Of a DNA stretch of 24,668 nucleotides, positions 8,158-14,781 are shown in pieces (position 1 is the stretch's first letter; every line of letters begins with the position of its first letter). The translations under genes were made by a program, and so were the position numbers. This stretch comes from Acholeplasmataceae bacterium (GTDB lineage: Bacteria > Bacillota_I > Bacilli_A > Acholeplasmatales > Acholeplasmataceae), in contig JALNWO010000013.1 of NCBI GenBank assembly GCA_023230825.1, positions 1 through 24,668 of the forward strand, read 5' to 3'. The notes under the pieces are model-generated. The model saw nothing but the letters and a program-made list of their open reading frames with translations, was not told the DNA's origin and made no database searches.

Positions 8158-8713
8158 GTGTTACCTCCTTGTAATAGTGGTAAGCTTCCAGTTGTTCTGG
8201 ATGGGGATTAGCCCCTTGTTCTTTTAAATTATTTAATGTGATTTCCATACAGCGAAGCGTTGCCTTTTCTAAACTCATACATGCCAATTCATAAAGGGCA
8301 GTAGCATCGATGAATGTCCGGTTGGGTTCAGCATAGTCAGCGATAAAAACAATCATTTCAACAGAACTCATTTTCGGACGTCCCCAAATGTGATGACGAA
8401 TTGCTTGAATGATTTCTTCATCCAAAATATGGTGATTCTTTTGGAGGAGATGTTCAGCACTGAGAGCATGATACATCACCGGATAATCCTTATATAAAGC
8501 GACTTCGTCAGGAGTTAGTAAAGCGGTTTGTGTTTCTATTTTATCATTTTTAGTGTAATCATGGTATAGACTTGCGATTTGAACTTTAAATGGGTCTATC
8601 TTATGGTGAAGAGCAAGTTTAGTTGCGGTTTCGTAAACACCCATAATATGAGTCAAACGCATTGGGTCATTTTTAAATTTATGTTGTAAATCTTGGATGA
8701 TACGCTGAATCAT
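8144..8713 (-). CDS. yqeK: YqeK HD-domain Ap4A hydrolase
   Basis: HD-superfamily phosphohydrolase; YqeK proteins cleave diadenosine tetraphosphate symmetrically to two ADP. The metal-binding residues are visible: H22 (THIMGVYE), H51-D52 (LYHDYTKN), the HALSAEHLL region, then HHIWGRP and IADYAEPNR. The length (189 residues) is usual. The ATG overlaps the yqeH stop as ATGA. In B. subtilis nadD lies directly before yqeK; here nadD is not in the cluster, and there is no NadD domain fused to this protein. Confidence 0.93.
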   Translation of the reverse strand: MIQRIIQDLQHKFKNDPMRLTHIMGVYETATKLALHHKIDPFKVQIASLYHDYTKNDKIETQTALLTPDEVALYKDYPVMYHALSAEHLLQKNHHILDEEIIQAIRHHIWGRPKMSSVEMIVFIADYAEPNRTFIDATALYELACMSLEKATLRCMEITLNNLKEQGANPHPEQLEAYHYYKEVTRGET

Positions 8714-9723
8714 TTAAATAACGCCTCCGTTAATGTTAAGTGCATCTTGTTGGGGATGATAAAGGATAAAGTGTTTGTTTTTTCAGTGTGAAGAAAACCG
8801 ATATCCGCAAATGTGATTTGAGTTTTCTTTTCACCAATTTTAAATGCTTTTTCTTCATACGCTTCTAAAGGTAATAAAGTTGGGTCTTTTTTCAGTAAAG
8901 CTTCGATTCGCTCGATTCTCGTTTTGTGGATTTTCACAAACGGAGAAAGATATAAAACAAGACTCGTATCTGTTTTCATATTTTGTATTGCAAGCAAGCC
9001 TTTTAAAATTAAAGCTTGACCTTTTTTCAACTGATAAATGCGTGGTTTAATCGTTTGTGTAGGAATCAATTTTTTATAGTCTTCATAAGGAAGAAACTGA
9101 TGGATATATCCTTCTTGATAAAGACCAGGCATATCCCAAATCATTTGATAGCCAACCTTTGCAGAAAAAGGTTCTTGGGTTAAACCGGCTTTCGTAAAAG
9201 CGAGTGCTTCTTCATTATCGGTTAATGCTTTATAAACCGTTGTTTTTCCTGAGTTTTGGACGCCTAATAAATATACATTTGGCTCTTTGAATGTTGCTAA
9301 GTACGTCTTTAGATTAGCGATGTCTAAAGGATTTTTCGCTGACATTAAAATAATATCATAATAAGGTATTTTTAAAGCTTTCGCTTTTGCGATAATCCTC
9401 TTTAATAGTTCGTCAAGGTTTGTTTGTTTAGGTAATAAATCAATTTGGTTAATAATGTATACATATTTTAAATCCGGCTCAAATCGATAAACTGGATATT
9501 GAAAGAGCATATCTAAATGAAGCACTGAACTCATCATAACGGCGACTGCATTTCTTCCTAATTGCGGCAAATCTTGTGGATGAAAATGAGCATTCACTTC
9601 TCCATAATGCATTAAACGATAACACGATTGACAAAATGGTTGTTCAATATTGATGACGTAACCGACTTCCTGTTCATTTTCAGTTTGAAGTAATGCCCCA
9701 CAGCCTTTACAGTGCATGGTCAT
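8710..9723 (-). CDS. yqeH: Ribosome biogenesis GTPase YqeH (circularly permuted)
   Basis: GTPase needed for 30S subunit assembly. An N-terminal treble-clef zinc finger (C5, C8, C31, C34) is followed by G motifs in permuted order: NQID (92-95), SAKN (128-131), GVQNSGKT (154-161) and DMPG (197-200). A C-terminal domain of about 120 residues completes it. I place the start at the ATG at 9723, 9 nt after GAGG, because YqeH proteins begin just before the first CxxC. ATGs at 9750 and 9729 are in frame but poorly placed. The protein is then 338 residues and overlaps yqeG by 17 nt. The exact start is uncertain within about ten residues; the family is not. Confidence 0.95.
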   Translation of the reverse strand: MTMHCKGCGALLQTENEQEVGYVINIEQPFCQSCYRLMHYGEVNAHFHPQDLPQLGRNAVAVMMSSVLHLDMLFQYPVYRFEPDLKYVYIINQIDLLPKQTNLDELLKRIIAKAKALKIPYYDIILMSAKNPLDIANLKTYLATFKEPNVYLLGVQNSGKTTVYKALTDNEEALAFTKAGLTQEPFSAKVGYQMIWDMPGLYQEGYIHQFLPYEDYKKLIPTQTIKPRIYQLKKGQALILKGLLAIQNMKTDTSLVLYLSPFVKIHKTRIERIEALLKKDPTLLPLEAYEEKAFKIGEKKTQITFADIGFLHTEKTNTLSFIIPNKMHLTLTEALFK

Positions 9724-10258
9724 TGACATACACCTCAAGTCTTTCTTCATATAATTTCGGATCTTTTCTCCGAATACGGTTTAACATCCGTCGTTCTAGC
9801 CAACGATTGATTTTAGTCATCCATCTATCGGATGATCTGCGGACACTTTTTACTAAACAAACTTGCATTTTCATCCGGTGAGCGCCAAAAACATCAGTCA
9901 TCAGTTGATCACCAATCACCAACACTTCATGCGGTTTACTATGACTCTTTCTTAAAGCTTTTTTAAAGCCTCTTTTAAAAGGCTTAAACATAAGATGAAT
10001 AAAAGGGAATGTTGTTTGGATTGCTTTTTGAACTCGTTTATAGCCACTGTTTGATAAAACCATGATTTTAAAATCAGAAGTCAAAGTGTTTAGAAAAGCA
10101 ATTACATCTTCAGGAAGGATGTCTTCATCATAACCAATTAAAGTGTTATCTAAGTCAAAAAACAAGGTGGTGATGCCTTGCTTTTTAAAATCGTGATACG
10201 GAATTTCATAAATGGATTTAACGTATAAATCCGGAATGAATTTTCGTGTGAGACGCAT
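9707..10258 (-). CDS. yqeG: YqeG family HAD-type phosphatase
   Basis: HAD subfamily IIIA phosphatase, 183 residues. The nucleophile motif is FFDLDNTL (D35, D37), motif II is VLSNSG (S69), and the acidic motif is IGDQLMTD (D117, D122). The natural substrate of bacterial YqeG is not established; a eukaryotic relative dephosphorylates phosphatidylglycerol phosphate, so a lipid substrate is possible, which would complement pgsA in this window. The C-terminus is very basic (RRMLNRIRRKD). The start overlaps the greA stop by one base (TAATG), and it continues into yqeH with a 17-nt overlap. Confidence 0.92.
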   Translation of the reverse strand: MRLTRKFIPDLYVKSIYEIPYHDFKKQGITTLFFDLDNTLIGYDEDILPEDVIAFLNTLTSDFKIMVLSNSGYKRVQKAIQTTFPFIHLMFKPFKRGFKKALRKSHSKPHEVLVIGDQLMTDVFGAHRMKMQVCLVKSVRRSSDRWMTKINRWLERRMLNRIRRKDPKLYEERLEVYVNDHAL

Positions 10259-10767
10259 TAACTAATTTCCAATATTTTTAATTCAAAAACTTTGCCTGAA
10301 TCTGTTTTAATATGAACGATGCTGCCAATCACATTTTTATCGTCTTCTTCTTCTTTTTTCCGAGCAAAATCGATTAATCCTTTTCCGATAGCCGATTCAA
10401 CAGAAATTTTATTTTCTTTTGGATCAACTTCTAAACTTCCGACTAAATGGAAGATTCTTTCTTCGTTTTTCTCGACAAAAAGAACTTTGACTGATTTACC
10501 AATGTTAATTTTATCTTCAGGGGTTTTCTTAATCAGTTTGACATTTTTTAAAATGACTTCAATTTCATTGATCCGTGCTTCAATTCGTGCTTGTTCGTTG
10601 CGAGCAGCATCATAATCAGCATTTTCAGATAAGTCTCCTTGTTGGCGAGCATCCTTTAGGGCTTCAATGTTTTCTGGTCGTTTGACTTCTTTTAAATTTG
10701 TTAATTCTTTTTTGAGTTTATCAACACCTTCTTGAGTGAGTTGATATTGTGGTTGTTTAACTGCCAT
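10258..10767 (-). CDS. greA: Transcription elongation factor GreA
   Basis: Rescues backtracked RNA polymerase by stimulating transcript cleavage. The N-terminal coiled coil spans about residues 8-85, with the catalytic acidic tip DLSENADYDAA (45-55). The C-terminal FKBP-like domain follows (SAIGKGLIDFARKK ... ELKILEIS). At 169 residues it is longer than the usual 157 or so. The extra length includes a charged stretch, ARKKEEEDDKN, in the C-terminal domain. AAGGAGG is well placed before the ATG, and a TATAAT (10798-10793) lies 40 nt upstream of the gene's start region with a poor -35. An internal promoter is therefore possible in this otherwise continuous run. Confidence 0.95.
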   Translation of the reverse strand: MAVKQPQYQLTQEGVDKLKKELTNLKEVKRPENIEALKDARQQGDLSENADYDAARNEQARIEARINEIEVILKNVKLIKKTPEDKINIGKSVKVLFVEKNEERIFHLVGSLEVDPKENKISVESAIGKGLIDFARKKEEEDDKNVIGSIVHIKTDSGKVFELKILEIS

Positions 10768-10807
10768 GATAGTCCTCCTTAAATCCTTATTTATTATACA
10801 CGATTCT

Positions 10808-11470
10808 TTAGTAAATTACCATTTTTTTAAGGCTTTTTTGAATCGAGCGATGATTTTCAATGAGTTGGTCTAAGAGTTGATAAAACTCTTTCGAATGATT
10901 AAAGACTTGATAGTGAGCATATTCGTGATAAATGACGTAAGTCAAATAAATGGGGTCTAATGATGCAAGAAAAGTATTTAAGGTAATTTGTCGTTTCCCA
11001 CGATGATATGAGCCAAATTTTGAACGAAGAAAAGCTAGACGATAAGGTAAGAGGGGAATCCCTAAAGCAGCAAGTTGTTTGACAATGTCCCGGTCGATTT
11101 GTTCTAAAGCCTGTTTCATCTCTTGGACATAAAGCTTCATTCTTGCATCAACCGGTGATTCGTTTGGTTCGTAGGCAATGATGTGAGAAGCACCGATGTG
11201 ATAAGTAAAAAGGCCTTTTCGCACTTCAAAGGAATACGTTTTTCCCCAAAGGTTTATTTCATTTGAGACAAACACTTGTTCTTTTTGTTGAATTCGCTCA
11301 TAGTATCGATCAAAATGTGTTTCAATCAGTTCGATCAATGTTTTTTCTTGCACCCGTGGTTGGGTTGTAATTTGTAAATAACCTTTTTTTAAACGAAAAT
11401 ATGTATGTTTAATTGGCTTCACAATAATTTTATAATAAATTCTTTTGCCATCTTTTTCAACGTATTTCAT
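10808..11470 (-). CDS. YgjP-like (SprT/WLM-type) zinc metallopeptidase
   Basis: Protein of the YgjP/DUF45 metallopeptidase family, 220 residues. The zinc site is HEYAH (182-186) with the third ligand in the NHSKEFY segment (H192). The preceding LRSKFGSYHRGKRQITLN matches the family's conserved block before the HExxH helix. The N-terminal half is beta-rich without clear motifs. The substrate is unknown; no signal peptide is seen, so it is cytoplasmic. The ATG overlaps the trhP2 stop (ATGA). It occupies the position of udk in B. subtilis, between yrrO and greA. Confidence 0.88.
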   Translation of the reverse strand: MKYVEKDGKRIYYKIIVKPIKHTYFRLKKGYLQITTQPRVQEKTLIELIETHFDRYYERIQQKEQVFVSNEINLWGKTYSFEVRKGLFTYHIGASHIIAYEPNESPVDARMKLYVQEMKQALEQIDRDIVKQLAALGIPLLPYRLAFLRSKFGSYHRGKRQITLNTFLASLDPIYLTYVIYHEYAHYQVFNHSKEFYQLLDQLIENHRSIQKSLKKMVIY

Positions 11471-12648
11471 GAAACTCTCCGAATCATCGCATAGGGTTCA
11501 ATTGCTTGCGGGGTTTCCATATAAAGAAGTTGTTTTGGATGACGGGCAATCGTTAATGTTTGATAGTTTTCATCAAACAGTTTTTCTAAAGTAAAGGTGA
11601 AATGATTGCCACTTGGATTAAAGACTTCAATTTCCATTCCTGTTGTAAAATAATTTCTTTGTTCAATCTTAGCTCGTTTTGTCTTTTCGTCATAGTCTAT
11701 TCCTAACCCGATAAATTGTTGAGTGGGTTTTTCACTTCTTTGGTTAAAGAGTTGTTGATCAATACCTGGTAAACCTTCTAAATAACCAAATGAAGTTAAA
11801 CGATTTTCAGCTTTATCTAATTCCTTTTGATAAGGTATAAAATCAGTTATTACACCTTTTATTTTGTAATCATCGATGAGTTTTCGATACGTCGAAACGA
11901 CTGTTGCGATATAGTGTAGAGATTTCATCCGTCCTTCAATTTTAAGAGACTTCACACCTGCATCGATTAAAAAGGGGATTTGTTCGATGGTTGCGAGATC
12001 TTTGCTTGACATTGAAAAAGGAAGATCATGGATGGCTTGATTGTTTTGTCTAAGTTGATAATTCCAACGGCATGAGTGGGCACAACCACCTCGGTTGGCA
12101 TCACGGAGAGTGAAATTATCAGATAAGCTACAACGTCCAGAAAAACTCATACACATGCCACCATGAATAAATACTTCAATATCTGCTTTTGTACCTTGAA
12201 TGAGTTTAGCAATTTGATGTTTGTCTAACTCTCGTGCTAAAACAATCCGCTTAATTCCTTGATCGTACCAAAAGTTAACTGTATTAGTATTATAGACAGA
12301 TTGTTGAGTCGAAAGGTGAACCTCCAATGATGTTTCCTTTAGGGCGACATCTATGATGGAGGGTGAAGCTGAAATAATCGCATCGACACGCGCTTTTTCA
12401 AGCGCTTTTAAATATTCTAAAATGCCTTCTAAGTCTTCATGATGAGGGATGATGTTTGTCGTTACATATACTTTTTTACCTCTTTCATGGGCAAAACGGC
12501 ATGCTTCTTCTATATCGGCAATCGTAAAATTCGATGCTCTCGCCCTTAAGGAAAAGTTTTGTCCGCCAACAAAAACGGCATCGGCACCGTACAGTAATGC
12601 AACTTTTAATTTTTCCAAATCCCCAGCTGGAGCTAGTAATTCAATCAT
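11467..12648 (-). CDS. trhP2: U32-family tRNA hydroxylation protein TrhP2 (YrrO-like)
   Basis: Peptidase U32 family protein, 393 residues. In B. subtilis the YrrN/YrrO pair (TrhP1/TrhP2) makes 5-hydroxyuridine at tRNA position 34 using a prephenate-derived donor. The N-terminal TIM-barrel start is MIELLAPAGDLEKLKVALLY. Four cysteines (C166, C173, C189, C193) in GMCMSFSGRC ... GGCAHSC form the likely iron-sulfur or metal site. The C-terminal domain (about 300-393) is typical of the long U32 subgroup. Despite the family name, no protease activity should be assumed. It overlaps trhP1 by 8 nt, and the gene order trmR-trhP1-trhP2 supports the tRNA role. Confidence 0.92.
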   Translation of the reverse strand: MIELLAPAGDLEKLKVALLYGADAVFVGGQNFSLRARASNFTIADIEEACRFAHERGKKVYVTTNIIPHHEDLEGILEYLKALEKARVDAIISASPSIIDVALKETSLEVHLSTQQSVYNTNTVNFWYDQGIKRIVLARELDKHQIAKLIQGTKADIEVFIHGGMCMSFSGRCSLSDNFTLRDANRGGCAHSCRWNYQLRQNNQAIHDLPFSMSSKDLATIEQIPFLIDAGVKSLKIEGRMKSLHYIATVVSTYRKLIDDYKIKGVITDFIPYQKELDKAENRLTSFGYLEGLPGIDQQLFNQRSEKPTQQFIGLGIDYDEKTKRAKIEQRNYFTTGMEIEVFNPSGNHFTFTLEKLFDENYQTLTIARHPKQLLYMETPQAIEPYAMIRRVS

Positions 12649-13531
12649 TGTCTATTAAGTCCTTTGTCTGATAAATCGTCTTTGTATAAAGGAAACCTTC
12701 ATCCCAAGTTTCTTGATATTGTGCTTGAAGGTTTTTTACATCTGCTTCATTTGGTGCATCTTGGCGGTATAATGATAAAACTTGAAAACCATACTCATCG
12801 TCTTTAAAAAGAGTGTCAATGACTAAATAATCAATCACCGTGGCAAGATCTTTTTGAACATTTAAAGTTTGAAAAACAGGGGCACGAAAGACATGCGTTC
12901 CGGCCTCGTCTTCTAAAATCGGCTGGGTTTCTTCTCGTCTTTCTTCAACGATGGCAAGATTTTGTTTTTGATGAAGAGATAAAGATAGTTCGGCATATTG
13001 TAAATAGTTTTGCAGCAGCTGTCGTTTTGAATAAAACATATTTAAATGCCCATGCCCGACCATAAAAAGGGCGTGTTTTTTTGAATGGCCGATACGTTTT
13101 AAATCAGCTAAGGTAATTTCTTTCGCAACAAAAGCACCAAAGATATGTTCTCTTGATAAATGGTTGAAGTCGTAATCATTTGTTAAAAGTGTTTCTGGAT
13201 TGTATATCGCTAAGTGTTCTTTTCCTAGTTTTTTAAGAACCATGATTGCCCCTATATCACCAACAATCACCCCGGTAAAAGCAGCCAATGGTAGTTCTTT
13301 TAAAAAGTGGGTGAAAGAATCGAGTTGCTCATCAGTCATCATTTGATTAGCTACTAAAAAGAGTTCTTTTTGAAGCACTTCGTTTTGCTCAACAACTTGT
13401 TTGATTTCACTGATAGAAAAACTTTTTGTTAACCGAGTGCCAAATTGATCATTACCAAGTAAAAAACCATCCGCAACTTCTGCGAGTTTTTCAAAGTGAT
13501 TCACTTGATAGAGAGTCACGAGTCGTTTCAT
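12641..13531 (-). CDS. trhP1: U32-family tRNA hydroxylation protein TrhP1 (YrrN-like)
   Basis: Shorter U32 paralogue, 296 residues, starting MKRLVTLYQVNHFEKLAEVADG. It lacks the four-cysteine cluster of TrhP2, as expected for the YrrN type, and is thought to act with TrhP2 in forming 5-hydroxyuridine at the tRNA wobble position. Assignment rests on its position between trmR and trhP2 and on the weak U32-like barrel pattern (GVIVGDIGAIMVLKKLG, then HGHLNMFYSKRQ). The start is supported by AAGGTGA just upstream and an ATGA overlap with the trmR stop. Confidence 0.82.
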   Translation of the reverse strand: MKRLVTLYQVNHFEKLAEVADGFLLGNDQFGTRLTKSFSISEIKQVVEQNEVLQKELFLVANQMMTDEQLDSFTHFLKELPLAAFTGVIVGDIGAIMVLKKLGKEHLAIYNPETLLTNDYDFNHLSREHIFGAFVAKEITLADLKRIGHSKKHALFMVGHGHLNMFYSKRQLLQNYLQYAELSLSLHQKQNLAIVEERREETQPILEDEAGTHVFRAPVFQTLNVQKDLATVIDYLVIDTLFKDDEYGFQVLSLYRQDAPNEADVKNLQAQYQETWDEGFLYTKTIYQTKDLIDND

Positions 13532-14019
13532 GGTTTCACCTTCTTTGAAATGCTCATCCCATCACCGACATCGTAAAAAGTTGTTGAAAAGGACGTAATT
13601 TCTTGTAAGTATGTTTTAAAACGGGCGATTTTTCTTAATAGTTGTTTCGTGTGCCGATTCACTTCTTCGGGTTTTAAATGATGAAAATGAAGATTGTCAC
13701 ATATAACAAGTCCACCTGGTGCTAAAAAAGGCGTATATTTCTCAAAGAAACGCTGGTATTGAGCCTTCGCACCATCAATAAAAATCAGATCATATGTTGC
13801 TAGAGGTCCGTCGTAGATAAGGGCATCCGCTTCGATTAAAGTAACTTCTTTTACCTTTCCAAGATGCTTTCTTGCTTCAGCAACCATAATAGGGTCACGT
13901 TCAATCGTTGTAACATGACAGCCTAAACCAACCATAAAAAGCGCACTGTAGCCAATGGCGGTGCCAATTTCTAAAACACGCTTGATACGGTGAGATTCAA
14001 TGACCTGTTGTAAAAACAA
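13528..14019 (-). CDS. trmR: tRNA 5-hydroxyuridine methyltransferase TrmR (YrrM-like), anomalous start
   Basis: SAM-dependent O-methyltransferase; B. subtilis TrmR (YrrM) converts 5-hydroxyuridine-34 to 5-methoxyuridine. Motif I is VLEIGTAIGYSALF; TTIERDPIMV, LIFIDGAKAQY and ICDNLHFH are further SAM and metal-site motifs. The coordinates use the first canonical start, a TTG at 14019, but this cuts the domain. The same frame stays open upstream and reads YAKDHHVPIISDDGLL, a conserved N-terminal block of the family. No ATG, GTG or TTG occurs upstream before the frame's stop at 14097. Two rescues are possible: an ATA at 14091, overlapping the yrzB stop and 9 nt after AGAGGA; or an ATG at 14098 if the four-A run at 14086-14089 has one base too many. 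The full protein would be about 188 residues. Confidence 0.88.
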   Translation of the reverse strand: MFLQQVIESHRIKRVLEIGTAIGYSALFMVGLGCHVTTIERDPIMVAEARKHLGKVKEVTLIEADALIYDGPLATYDLIFIDGAKAQYQRFFEKYTPFLAPGGLVICDNLHFHHLKPEEVNRHTKQLLRKIARFKTYLQEITSFSTTFYDVGDGMSISKKVKP

Positions 14020-14087
14020 AAGCCCATCGTCACTGATGATCGGGACGTGATGGTCTTTTGCGTATTGCTTAAGTGTTGATAATTGTT

Positions 14088-14357
14088 TTATTCTTCATCT
14101 TCCTCTAAATCTAGTTCGTCAAAATATTGATCCAAGACTTTGTCTAACATTTCCCATTCTTCATCGGTTGTAATGTCTTGGAATGTTCCTTCTTCAGGAT
14201 TTTCTGGGTCAGGAATAAATTCTGCAGCTGAAATTTCTTCTGTGCCTGCAAATTCAAAAATGACATAGCTTTTTCCGTTGTGTTCGTGAGTTAAAATAAT
14301 CTCACAAATGGTTTCTTTGCCATCTTCGTCAATCAATGTAAGTTTATTGTTATCCAT
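14088..14357 (-). CDS. yrzB: DUF1292 family protein (YrzB-like)
   Basis: Small acidic protein of 89 residues, unknown function. The DUF1292 pattern is clear: LTLIDEDGKETICEIILTHE, then KSYVIFEFAGTE, and an acidic C-terminus ending in glutamates and aspartates. It sits in the alaS-ruvX-yrzB-trmR order conserved in Bacillota. AAAGGAG lies upstream of the ATG inside ruvX, with an 8-nt overlap. Its last codons carry the sequence that may start trmR. Confidence 0.9.
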   Translation of the reverse strand: MDNNKLTLIDEDGKETICEIILTHEHNGKSYVIFEFAGTEEISAAEFIPDPENPEEGTFQDITTDEEWEMLDKVLDQYFDELDLEEDEE

Positions 14358-14781
14358 GTTTTTGTTCTCCTTTATAATCGAGATAGTTTTGTAAAATAAG
14401 AACTGCAGCCAGTTCGTCTTTTTTCTGTTTTTGTTTTTGTCGACTTTCCTTACCGGAAATCAACGTTGAAAGGGCCAATCGTGTCGATAACCGTTCGTCC
14501 CATAAAACGACATTCAGAGACAAGGTTTCATCGAGGCGCTTTTTAAAATCTTGACTAATTTGCCCTCGTTGGCCAATATCATTATTCATATGTTTGGGTA
14601 AGCCAATGATGACATCGGTTATGTTTTCTTTTTGAATCCATTCGACTAGAAGATGAAATGCTTCATCGTAATCATCTTCTTTAAAGCGTAGTGTGGTAAT
14701 GCCTGTAGCAATCACACCCGTTTCACTGATGGCCAACCCCATGGTTTTTGAACCTAAATCAATTCCTAAATATTTTTTCAT
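14350..14781 (-). CDS. ruvX: Putative pre-16S rRNA / Holliday-junction nuclease YqgF (RuvX)
   Basis: RNase H-fold nuclease, 143 residues. Its E. coli and Bacillus relatives are linked to maturation of the 16S rRNA 5' end; the older name reflects its likeness to RuvC. The catalytic acids are seen in GIDLGSKTMGLAI (D8), in the IIGLP region, and in DERLST (D95, E96). The ATG overlaps the alaS stop as ATGA with only a weak ribosome binding site, so translation is probably coupled to alaS. Length and motifs are typical. Confidence 0.94.
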   Translation of the reverse strand: MKKYLGIDLGSKTMGLAISETGVIATGITTLRFKEDDYDEAFHLLVEWIQKENITDVIIGLPKHMNNDIGQRGQISQDFKKRLDETLSLNVVLWDERLSTRLALSTLISGKESRQKQKQKKDELAAVLILQNYLDYKGEQKHG

